NCBI GenBank assembly: GCA_051294375.1
Contig: CM119266.1
Span: 18,710,087 to 18,774,086, forward strand
Length of the DNA: 64,000 nucleotides
Source of the DNA: Paraspadella gotoi
Lineage: Eukaryota > Chaetognatha
Direction of reading: 5' to 3'
How positions within the stretch are numbered: the stretch's first letter is position 1; each line of letters starts with the position of its first letter. The notes beneath the pieces are model-generated. The model had not been told where the DNA came from, did no database searches, and worked only from the letters and a program-made list of their open reading frames with translations. The translations under genes and the position numbers were made by a program. Below, piece after piece: positions 22,801 to 34,800 of the stretch.

Positions 22801-25800
22801 AAACCTATAGATATTACCAGCAGTGATAAACCTGGTTAAACGAGTGACATAAAGTAAAAAAATGTTTTTGTAAAATTTTTCAATGTAAAATACATGAAGT
22901 AAGTTAAGAAAAAATTATATTACTTTACACTTGTGAAAAAATAACATTTGTCCTTATGCACAATATCCAAGGGAAGACAATCAGCTTTCGAACGCCGTAT
23001 CATTTTATGCAATTAACCATAGTATAAGAAAATGGCAGTTGGCCAAATAAAAAATAATTTATTTTAGAGAAGTAAAGAAAAGTAAAAAGAAAAGAAAGAA
23101 AGGTTACGAGTTTTAGCGATCTTTTCTGGTCAAAAGCCCGCAAGACCATCTACTTATCAGTTAACCTATTAAAATCGAAATCGCTGACATGACTTTTTTC
23201 ACTCGATTTTGAAATTTTTTTTTTCCTGGAGGTCTGAGGCACCGTGAAGGGGGCCAGCTCACTTTGAGCTCTATCTTAACTCTTATACTTCACTATAATA
23301 ATAATTGCTTAACTATCCCTCACCTCTATTTCCTTCACATTTCAAATTTCACAATTTCATCTTCACTAACTTATTTATTCACAGTAGTTAATTGTTAACA
23401 CTAATCATTAAGTTTTAAAACAATATTTATCTTTGTTGTACATTGCACAATGTATTATTTTTCAAGTTCTCTCTCTCCTTCTCTCTCTCTCTCTCTCACC
23501 ATTTCAATCTTCTTTTCACAAACTGGCTCTATTGTTTCACCTTAATCTGTCCTCACAATTGAACACTATCCTTCTCAACTCTTGTGTTGGAAACTTTGCC
23601 CTCTCTCTCTCTCTCTCACTCTTTCTTTATGCACATTAATTTGTTTCCAAATTCACTAACTTTTTTTTATGCTGGATAGAAGGCTTGTAGTTAAGCCGAA
23701 ACATGTCCGTTTTTATAAAATAAAATCGTTGTTGAAAATTCATTTCAAACTTTTCTAATAAATTATTACACAACGAAAAGAAAGGATTATACCACAATCT
23801 ATTGTATTATTCTTTTCTTTTTCGTTGAGTTTAGAGATTTAGAAATGGTTTGAAATTTTGTTTCAACGAATTTATTTATATATGCACATATTTCGACTCT
23901 TTTGGTTGCGAGTCTTCATCAGCGTTAACAGTTTTGATATAAGTTTACATAATTGTGCAGAAGAAGGGAGAGTGAGAGAGAGAGAGAGAAAAATAGAGAG
24001 AGGGCAAAAAGTTTCCAAAACAGAGATAGTGGTTAAAAGGTGAGGACAGTTTTTAAGGTTAAGACAGATCAGTTGTGAAAAGAAGTGTTGGAAACAGTTT
24101 TGTACCACTCATTATTATTCTCGGGATAAGAACAACAGACCTATTCCGTTCGTGAACCCCCATGTCTCTTGAGCACCATGCGTCAATGTTGTTAGATATT
24201 GGATTTTTATCAGGTCTTGTCAAACCAAAACACACACGTTTACTCCAATTTTCATCAGCATTTTTTCCCATGTCCAAATTGTACCTGAGGCCAAAACTTT
24301 AGGAATAAACTTCATGAGTTACACATGCACAAAGCTTATTGCCTTGAAGTTTGCGTTTGTTACCCTTTCCTATCCTATACTTTTCTTTCTCTGAAGGACG
24401 ATCATTGAGAGATATAATGAATTATTATCATCGCATCAATTATTAATTTACTTCGATTACATCAATAACTTTTCACCATTATGATAATAATCTTATAATT
24501 TAAATTCTTATAAATTATTATTAATATTACGTTTTTAAATTGATACCTAAACTGAAAAAAAATTGCAACAAAAACAAAGGACACTAACGTCAATATAGTA
24601 GGAACATTTATAAAACGTTAAAAACTAATTCTGAAAACAAAAGTTGAAACCGTTTAATTATAAAACTAATTCAGTAAAAAGAAACAAAACAAAAATACAT
24701 CTTTAACAGTATTTGTTTTAAAAAGTATCGGTAATTTTTTTTTAATACCAAAAACAATATTAACAAAATCAATAACAACGTTAAATAAATAAAACTAACA
24801 TCAAAGGTAAACAGAAAACAAAACACTAACATAAAAATAGAAAGATCAATAAAACGTTAGGAACTATTTATTAAAAACTACGAACTTTTTAAAATGTTTT
24901 TGTTTTATTAATGAAAAATTTAAAAAAATAAAATTCAGCCAATAATGATGATGATGATGATTTTTTAAGGTTTTTTCTATTTTTAACCAATTTATTGTCA
25001 AAATTTGAAAAAATTAAAGTACTAACTTTCATTTAACTTTTTAAGCTCTACAAGAACCCGTTCTTAAAAAAATCAAATTTTAAAAATTTTTTGTTGTCAT
25101 TTGTTATATATTAATAAATATTTAAAAGCTTCAGTGCAACAACCCAATGAACTAATTCAAAAAGTTACTTTGAAAATCGATTTAGTAGTAGAAGGAAAAA
25201 AGAAATTTTTTTGAGAGAAGTTATAAAAAGTTATAAAGTTATAAAAAGTTATAAAAAGTTATAAAAAGTTATAAAAAGTGTTCAATTTTGGCCCGCACGC
25301 CTTACTAAGATATATTTGCATGTGATTAAACAATGTTATCAGAATAATAATTTTTATCAATTTTATGTATTTTGTAAGTATTTTAAGTATTTTTATTCAG
25401 TGAGTAAAATAACAACTTTTTTTATTCGCTAATTTTTATCTGCGGACTCTGTCTGTCCTCTTTCTCTCCTCTCTCTCTCTCTCCTCTCTCTCCTCTCTCT
25501 CTCTCTCTCTTTGCAATTGCAACGATCCTTATGCTCATTTTTTCTGCTCTCTCTCTCTCCTCTTTCTCTCTTTGCAATTGCGACGATCCTTATGCTCATT
25601 TTTTCCGCTCTCTTTCTTTTCTCTCTCTTTCCTCTCTCTCTTTCTCTCTTCTTTGCAAATTGCGACGATCCTTATGCTCATTTTTCTGCTCTCTCTCTCT
25701 CTCATCTCTCTCTCTTTTGCAATTTGCGACGATCCTTATGCTTTTAGGATTTTTTTTAACTTGCATCATTTTTCTTCTCTGCTTGAATCATTTTTCAACT

Positions 25801-28800
25801 TGCATAATTTTTTAAAATTGCCATTCATTTTCCACATTAATTAATTAATTAATTAGTTAATTAATTAATTAAAACATTTATTAGTAATTCATAAATTAGT
25901 AATAAAAATAATAAAGATTAAAGTAAATGTGACTTATGTTTTTTACATTTAAACTCATTTCCACTGGCACAATTCCGTCAAAACTTTATATCTAGCTTCT
26001 TCACAACACTTTTCTACCCGCTCACAAAATTTCATCTCAATTATTATGGGTTAATAAGTAAAAAATATTCAAGTAAATGTGACTCATATTTTTTTTCATT
26101 TAAACTCATTTCCACTCGTACGTTTCCACCGAAACTTTATAATCAAGCGTCGTTACACATTTTTCTACCCACAACAAACAAATTGAACTCAATCTATCCA
26201 TCATTTATGATTAATTAGAGTACTTATTAGTTGAAATATAAAAAATACTTTAGTAAAATGCGACTTATGTTTTTTTCCACTTAAACTCATTTCCACTCAC
26301 ACGACATTCCGTCAAAACTTTATATCCAGCTTTCCTACCCCACACAAAAATTTCATTCCAATCCAACCAGCCAATCACGAGTTATTGGAGCTTTTTGCTA
26401 AGGTGGACGGATGGACGGATTGATTGACTGATTAATTAATTATTGATTAATTAATTGACTAATTGATTAAATTAACTGATTAATTATTTGATTTATTAAT
26501 ACATCCTGCATATACATTTAATATAAAAGGAAAAAGAATCATAATCAATAAGAGAAACAGGTTTTTGTTTTTTTCATTTAAACTCATTTCCACTCAAAAG
26601 ATTCCATCGAAACTTGGTTTCCGGTTCAATCACACTTTTCTACTCACATACAATCCCCAGTTCAATCGATAATTAAGTGGTAATAAGCTAACTTGGTCAA
26701 CTTGCATAATTTTAATCAACTTGCATAATTTGGTCAACTGACTTATTTGGTTAACTGACATAATTTGGTCTACTGACATAATTTGGTCAAACTGACATAA
26801 TTTGATCAATTAAGATAATTTGGTCACCGGCATAATTTGGTCACTGAGGCATAATTTTTATCAACTGGCCTAATTTGCTCAACTGGCATAATTTGGTCAA
26901 CACATAATTTGGTCAACTTGCAGAACTTGATCATTTTGCAGAATTTGGTCAACTGGCATAATTTGGTCAACTTTAAGAATTTGGTCAACTGGCAATATTT
27001 TTGTCAATTGGCATAATTTGGTCAATAAACATCAATCAATCAAATCAATCAGAGAGAGATAGAGAGAGAGAAACTTAAAAAAATTCAAATAAATGTGTCT
27101 TTTTGGTTTCTAATTTGAACTCTTTCCACTCAATACGATCCATCAAAAAATTATATCCAGCTTTATCACATTACTTTCCTACCCACAACACAAATTCAAT
27201 TTTGATTTATCTATCCAATTTTTAATAAACATAATAATTATGAGTAAATTTAAGTAAAAATACTTCAAGTAAATATGACTTTTGTTTTTTCCATTTTAAC
27301 TCATTTCCACTCGCACGATTCCATCTAAACTTTAATATACCTCAGCTCAACACACACTTTCCTACCATCATACAAAATTTCAAGTCAATTGCCCTATCCA
27401 CTCATGAGCAATTGGCGTTCACATAGTGAAAATATATTTTTTTGTTTTTTCCATTTAAACCAATTTCCACTCGCACGATTACCTCTCGAAACTTCATATC
27501 CATCTCAATCACAGAGTTTCCTACCCCACACACAAAATTTCATACCAATCCATCCATCCAATCACAAGTAATTGGAGTTTTTTGCTAAGGTGGGACGGAG
27601 ACGGACGGAACGGACGGACGGGACGGACGGACGGACGGACCGACGTACGTACGACGTACGGACGGCACGGACGGACATCGTTTTTTTTGCATAATTAATC
27701 ATAATTCGATGTTCTGACATGATATAAGTGTGTGTGCCCGACAATATTGAGGGGCGGCGAGGGCCGAACGCGAGACCGACGAAATGTTGAGTTATAGAGT
27801 CGCGGAATCCATCTGCTGATAAGACAGATCCGACTAACGATGAGAAACTTATGAAACGTTGATTACGAAACGGTCTGTCTTAACAGATTTTGANNNNNNN
27901 NNNNNNNNNNNNNNNNNNGACGGACGGACGGACGGACGGACGGACGGACGGACGTACGTACGTACGGACGGACGGACGGACATCGTTTTTTTTGCATAAT
28001 TAATCATAATTCGATGTTCTGACATGATATAAGTGTGTGCCCGACAATATTGAGGGGGCGGACCGACGGACCGACAAAGTGAGTTATAGAGTCGGGATCT
28101 GCTGATAAGCAGATCCGACTAATAGAAACGTTATTGAAACGTTAACAAGTTTGAGCAAACGATGCCGGATCTGCCCACGATCATTAGTTAAAACATTAAT
28201 TAATTACACATTAATTAATAAATGTTTGTTTTTAGGTTTTTTTCGGCAGGTCACAAACCACGAAAAAAACGACGATGATGGCGACGACGACAACTAGATA
28301 CTAGATAAACCAAAAAATTGTCTATTACTAATTTAAGAAAACAATTTTGCCCAATTTCGACCCTTAGTGGACGAGTCACGAGAAGAACACTCTCGAAAAA
28401 TGGGTAGCAATCTGGAAACTTATCTTAATAGTAATAATACTTCTGAACTATCGAAAACCTATAGTAGGGGGAGCCGCACTCAATGGGGTGAGTGCAAAAT
28501 TTAGAGTGAGTACAAGCTCAAACGAAAATTTATATATTTTTAAGTATACTTTCAATGGACAAAAAATTTCTTATATGGCTCTATACCCTAGTAATTATTT
28601 TTTAAATTTTTATTTATAGATAGGAAAGGCCAAAAATTTTTTTTATAAATTTTATATTTTAAAATCAGATTCAGGTAGCTTATAAAAAGTTGTCAACACA
28701 AAGTATAATTTTTTTTGGAATATTTTTATGATAAGTAGGTCAAAAATAAGAAAAAACCATAAAAAATCGTCATCATTATCATCTTTTGATGATTTTATCA

Positions 28801-31800
28801 GTTTTTTAACATTTTTACTAAGAAAACGTAAGAATTTTTAAAAGCTGTAATTATATTTTTTGTTTAACTTTTTATGCTCTATCAGAATCCATTAAAAATT
28901 TTAAGATTTCCAAAAAAAATTTTTTTCTTTATATAGTAATATAATAATTTTAATTAGGCTAGTACCCTCAGAAAAAATAATATTTGACAAAAAATATTTT
29001 AATACTATAAGCTATGCTCATGATAGATTATTTTAACGTTTTATACATTAGCCTTTAAATTTCATCGGCTATAGCTGGCTATAGTGTTATATATTAGGGT
29101 GGAGTGATGAAAATATTGAGCGATTGAACATTATTTTTATGCTGCCTATGGACATATAATTAACAAATTTTAATTTTTTAAAAAATTTTGTTAGTATAAC
29201 AGCATAGTAAATTTAATTATTTATGTAGTAATATCCTTATAAAATTGTTAAGTTTTCAAAAGATTAGATTCGCCGTAAAAAATTAAGAAACTTTTATAAA
29301 ATAAGTGATATGATATTTTAATGTTTAGATCGCAAAATATGACTAAAAGGTTTTAACATATATAAGTTTCTACTACAGAGAATAAAAAATTATAAATTTT
29401 TACTTTTTTCCTGTTTTAAATGCTGAAGATGACATAATTTTTGATAATGTTTTTAAGGAATAACAGATTCATGCTGATGAAGACTCTCAACCACAGAGTC
29501 GAAACATGTCCCTATGAAATAAAAATTCGTTATTACACATTAAAAATCTGTTATTCCTTAAACACAAACACAACAAAAAAGAAAGAATCACAACAATGAT
29601 AATGTTTTATATTTTTCATTCAACTTTTTATGAAGAATCTGAATCTTTATTAAAAGTTTGAAAAAAAATTATTTTTAAAATTTATTATTTTATAAGAATA
29701 TTACTACAAATATATTATATTTTATTATTCTGTTCCCGAGACAATATGAACAAAATATTTTTTGTACTAGTTAATCATATTATCTCACATTTAAATATCG
29801 TTGTTCGATCATTCAAATATATTTTTTGTTCTCTACTATACATTAAGGCGTAGTAAAATTCCTAAATTCAACTTTAATCAAAATTCTAAAAGTGAGGAAC
29901 GAATAACATTATACTAATGAACATTTATGTAATAAAAAAATTTATAATAAATTTTACAATTTACGTAGTAGGCCATATTTATACTAGTACTAAACCAATA
30001 AATTTTAAAATTTCAAAACAGTTTTTTTAAAGATTTTGTTGCAGATTTGGATTCGTCATAAAAAGTTGATAAAAAGAAATATAACTCTTTTTGAAAAATT
30101 CCTTCATTAAGTTGGTCAAAAATTATAAAAAGCTATATTTTAAGCTGAAAATAAATTTTTTATATATTAAATATAGTTTTTTTAATTTTGATCCCACTTA
30201 ATGAAAGAATTTTTAAAAATGATTTATATTTTCTTTTATCAACTTTTAACGAGGAATTCAAATCTGCAATCAAAATTAAGAAAAGCCCAATTTGAAATTT
30301 TTTGATTTTATAAGGATAGTACTATATATAAATATAGCCTACTGCGAAAATTAAAAAACATAAAATTAATTTTTTTTACAAATTAATGTTCACTGATGGT
30401 ATGTTGTTCATAATTGACTTTTAGAATTTTCGTATGCAACTTTCACTACGCCTTACTATACATGCTAAAAATGGTATTTCCTTCTGGATCCGAAATGTTC
30501 AACCAAAAGAGAAATCTGGCTTCTCGCTCGAAAACAGGCTCTGTCTAGTGTCTACGAAGGATCGTCTTTATGTTTATTTTAATATTACTTACGCTATATG
30601 GCATTTTATATTACAGGCATCTCCTCCATGCATCTCGTCACAGATGCAGCGATCATTAACCGTGTCACAAACAGAAAATTTACTGCAGAACTTAAGAGGG
30701 TATGATCCACAATAGATATCTTCACAGTTGTTGCTCGTGTAACCATCGCTACAGCGACAGTATCCTTGTCCTTTGGTGCCTTTGGGCGCGCAAATGCCGC
30801 CATTGAAACAAATTTTTTTGTCGGCTCCATGGTCACAAGTGAAAATGTCACACTTTGGGCCGGTAATGGTCATAGGTCGACCCTGATCATACATGACCTT
30901 ATAGTCGTATTCATCGTGAGGACAAGAGCACCTTTGAATGTTAAATTTTCCAATATCAATATTGGATTATTCATTAAGCTGTAAAAATTCTTTAGTTAAG
31001 CAAAAGGGCGAAGTTTCAAGTTAAAATTATCAATTTGTTAAAATAAAATGTTAAAATAATTGGCACAACCAACATAAAAAAAATCTTAAAAGTATAAGGA
31101 TCTCGCCAAAGAATAGTATTAATGAAAAAGTACTATAATCTAATTTGCATGTTGCAGTAAATCACAATGAAGTGGAAATTCAACCAAAAAATACTTGAAT
31201 CGATATGAAACAAAGAAAATGGGCACACATATCAACTCCCTCACTGCCTCACTAATGAAACTTGATCACTAGATACATTGTTTGGTAGTTAAACCATAAA
31301 CCTGCAAAAATAGGCAGTAAAATAGCATACAATCTGGCATATTCAAATTGTTAAAAAAAATTTTAGTTTTTTGATCAACAACATTGGACAGAGCAATGAA
31401 AAAGATTTCCTCTGACAATGAAATCTGTATTAAATATGCTATTTATTTATTTTATTATTTATTTCTTTGATAAAAATCATGTTAATTCCAGTACAATTAT
31501 TTGAGACCAGGAACGGATTGTTAGCATTTATACAATAAAGCCAAAGTATTTGGTTAATACCAATTTTTCTCTGAAATGCTTGTGTAGTTCTGTAATACTA
31601 AAAATGGCGATAATAAAATGAAATAATAATAATAATAATAATAAAAGGAAAAAAATAATCAGAATTTTTTCAAAAAAAGAACAATGACGCAAGTGATAGT
31701 GCTATGATAGTCATTCATTGATGCGATGATAATCATTCATTGATGCGATGATAGTCCTTCATTGATCGGATGATGATCATTCATTGATGCGATGATAGTC

Positions 31801-34800
31801 ATTCATTGATGCAATGATAGTCATTCATTGATGCGATGATAGTCATTCATTGACGCGATGAGTCAATTAGAGAGAGAGAGAGAGACAGAGAGAGACAGAG
31901 AGTGAGACTTCGAAATCGGGAATCTAATTTGACGCCGTTGTTCAAATAAGAGACAGAGAGAGAGAGAGAGAGAAAGAGAGAGTAGCTGCCCCGCAACGGC
32001 CACGAAATCTAGGCCAAGTAAGTTATTGTATTTTGGGATTTTGTATTAAGAAAAAAGCGCGGAATAAATGGCTATAATAAGTTTTTAGAAAGAAAAAAAT
32101 AATCATATTTTTTTCAAAAAACGAACGGTCACGCAAGAGATCATACAGAGAGAGAGAGACAGAGAGAGACACAGAGAGAGACAGAGAGAAACAGAGAGAG
32201 ACAAATCTGGACAGCTGCTGGAAGGCCGCTGTACAGTCACTGCAGAGCCTGAACTCGTTTTTTCAGAAAGAATTTTTTTTGGGATTTTGTATTGAAAAAA
32301 AAGCACGGAATAAATTGCGATAATAAAAGTTTTTAGAAGGAAAAAAATAATAAATTTTTCAAAAAACGAACGATCACGCATGAGATCGTACAGAGAGAGA
32401 GAGAGAGAGAGAGAAACAGAGAGAGACAAAAAAAAAATATATATATATATATTATATAATTAAAGAAATAAAAGAAAGTCAAAAATATGTTACAATTGGT
32501 TTACAATTGGTTTACAATTGGAAATTTTTCTAATTTTTTCCAATCATAAGTTGTAAAAGATTTTATTTTTATTTGTATTAAAATTAAGATATAGCTTCTC
32601 ATTAAAAAGGACTTTTGATTTCCCATATTTATTATAGATTTAAAATTTTTTTTTTGAATTTCATCTTCAATATTATATACTGCAAAATGTAAATTAGATT
32701 AAAGGATTTCAATATACTAATTTGGATATTATAATGAGTTCTATAATCTCATTTGCATATTGCAGTAAATCATAATGAAGTGGAAATTCAAACAAAAAAT
32801 ACTTAAATCCAAATGTATTAAAAAAATATCAAAGCTATTTCAAGATGAGAAGCCATATCTAAATTTTTAACTTACTATGATCGCACACTTTTGTAAAACT
32901 TCATCATAATTCATAATAATTTTTATTTAAAAAAAAAGGTAAGTCCCAGCCAAAACTATAAAAGCGCAGTAGTTTTTATATAAATACAGCGCGACGACGA
33001 CGACGACACAAAGAAGATTCCCTGGAGGCATCAAAATTCGATGACATATCTCGTAAGCAAACTCTCTACCAACTTTTATTGCCCTACCATGTTATAAAGC
33101 CATTAACCAATACTAATTTATCATGCAAGTATGACCCATTTTAGTTGAATATAATTTATTAAATGAATGGATAATGTTTATATTAGTTGTACCAATTTCG
33201 TAAAATAATTTGTGAGAACTTTGTTGTAAAAAGTTTTAAATTCTACTGCATATATTAGTTTAAGATTTTACTGCTTGTTTAAAAAAAATTAGAGAATTAT
33301 TGTTGCTTCTTCCTGCGAATGATGTCAAACCTGCTTTCACAACGAAGAGGTCGGTTCTTTTCAAAATCCTTCTGCTTTATGTTTTTGAGACTAGAGCCAT
33401 TAGGGAAACTAGGCCAATCGTTAGGGTAGCATTGCTTTGTCTCACAAAATCCCCTGAATTAAAAACAAATTAGTATTATTGTAACACTTTTGCGCATAAG
33501 TGGCGTAGTCGTCGTCGTCTTGTCGTCGTCGGCGTCGTCGTTGTCGGCGTTCCAAATTATAGATCGCCTTTTTTATGATTAAATTTGGGTGTATGCAGCT
33601 GAAAATTTATATACAGCTTCTCATCATCGATGTGCTTAAAATTGAGTCTGGACAGTTATTAAATATGTTTTGTTTACCTTTTATCAAAACAAACAAATTT
33701 TTTTTCTTTTATTTTTTTATTTCTTTCTCTCTCTCTTTTTTCTTTTAATTACATGTCTCTCTCCCTCTCTCTTTTCCTTAGTCACTGATTCATAGAGAAA
33801 GGGGAAAAAAACGAGTCTGCAGCTGGCGCTGCAGGGGCTTATTCTTTTTCTCTCTTTTCTCCTGCTGCTTCTGCTGCTAGCTTGCTGCCTTTTGATTTCT
33901 TTCTCTGCAGCTGGCTCTGCAGGGGCTTATTCTTTTTCTCTCTTTTCTCTTGCTGCTTCTGCTGCTGCCTTTTGATTTCTTTTTTTTTTCTGGGTGCCTC
34001 TGCTGCTAAAAACGATTTGGCTTCCTTCTCTCTTTCTCTCTCTGATTATTTTTTTCCCTCTAAAAACTTTTATTATCGCCATTTATTCCTAAATTTACAT
34101 CCGAGATTTTTGTGAATTTTTTTTCCTAAATATTCTAAATATCAATCATAATAATATTTTTTTTAATATTTATTTACTTTATTATTTTATTTTACTTTAC
34201 TTCATTTTACTTCACTTTAGTCTTTACTTGATTCAAGTTTTACAGTCTTTTGTCTGGGAATATTGACAGTGTTTAGAGAGATCGCATTCGATTAAACTGC
34301 TCACTTATGCGGGCTAAAACAAAAGTACCTTCAGTAATGTCTCTCCAGACTTCACACTTGCTAAAAAATTAAACTCGAAAAGAAGTTATTTTACTGTTTT
34401 ATATTTATTATTCTTTATTTTATTTCTTTATTTATTATTTTTTTTTTAATTTTTTTTTTATTTAATTTTTAGTTTCTTCATTTTTCTCAAATTAGATTTT
34501 TTTAGTATCAAAATCCAGATTTTTCTTATGCGATTGCGACGCTCCTTATGCTTTTAAGATTTTTTTTCAGGGTTTTTTAGGTTTTTGTTCAGACTTTTTA
34601 TGCTTCATCATTGTCAACAGGAATGTGTTGTTAGGCAATATAGGCTGAAAGACGCTCATTCTTCAAGTAGGTCCGATTAAAATTTAGGATTTTTTCTGCA
34701 ACTATTCTTAAACAGCGTCTTTGGTATTATCAGATTTAAAATGTCATTATGTTGCGTTAATAAAATTATATTATCTAATATCGTTTTTTTAAACACTCTT

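Larger units (their letters stand above)
25920..28125 (+). mobile_element. Helentron/DINE-like repeat cluster
   Basis: Seven or so diverged units of about 150-190 bases contain AACTCATTTCCACTCGCACG, CAAAACTTTATATCCAGC and TTTCCTACCCACACA. They precede a GGACGGACGGAC microsatellite, TTTTTTTGCATAATTAATCA, GTGCCCGACAATATTGAGG and a terminal hairpin with CTAA. This order of tandem core, GTCY-type microsatellite and 3' hairpin matches known DINE-1/HINE (non-autonomous Helentron) elements. The right end is present twice, either side of an N gap (hairpins at 27799-27833 and 28091-28119), which may be an assembly duplicate. A reverse-orientation counterpart is at 45365-46440. Confidence 0.65.
28440..29835. 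repeat. AT-rich diverged MITE-like sequence
   Basis: Segments such as TTTCTACTACAGAGAATAAA and ATGCTGAAGATGACATAATT recur with divergence at 36650-37080, and the GGGGGAGCC...TTAGAG start recurs reversed at 38560-38690. No coding content. A hammerhead-bearing insertion interrupts it at 29454. Confidence 0.45.

Noticed and set aside
25511-25844. Three overlapping Ser/Leu/Phe-rich frames as secreted proteins
   Set aside because: All three phases of a CT-rich tandem repeat are open; this is composition, not coding.
26690-27030. A CRISPR array
   Set aside because: Units are contiguous and degenerate with no unique spacers, and the genome is clearly eukaryotic.
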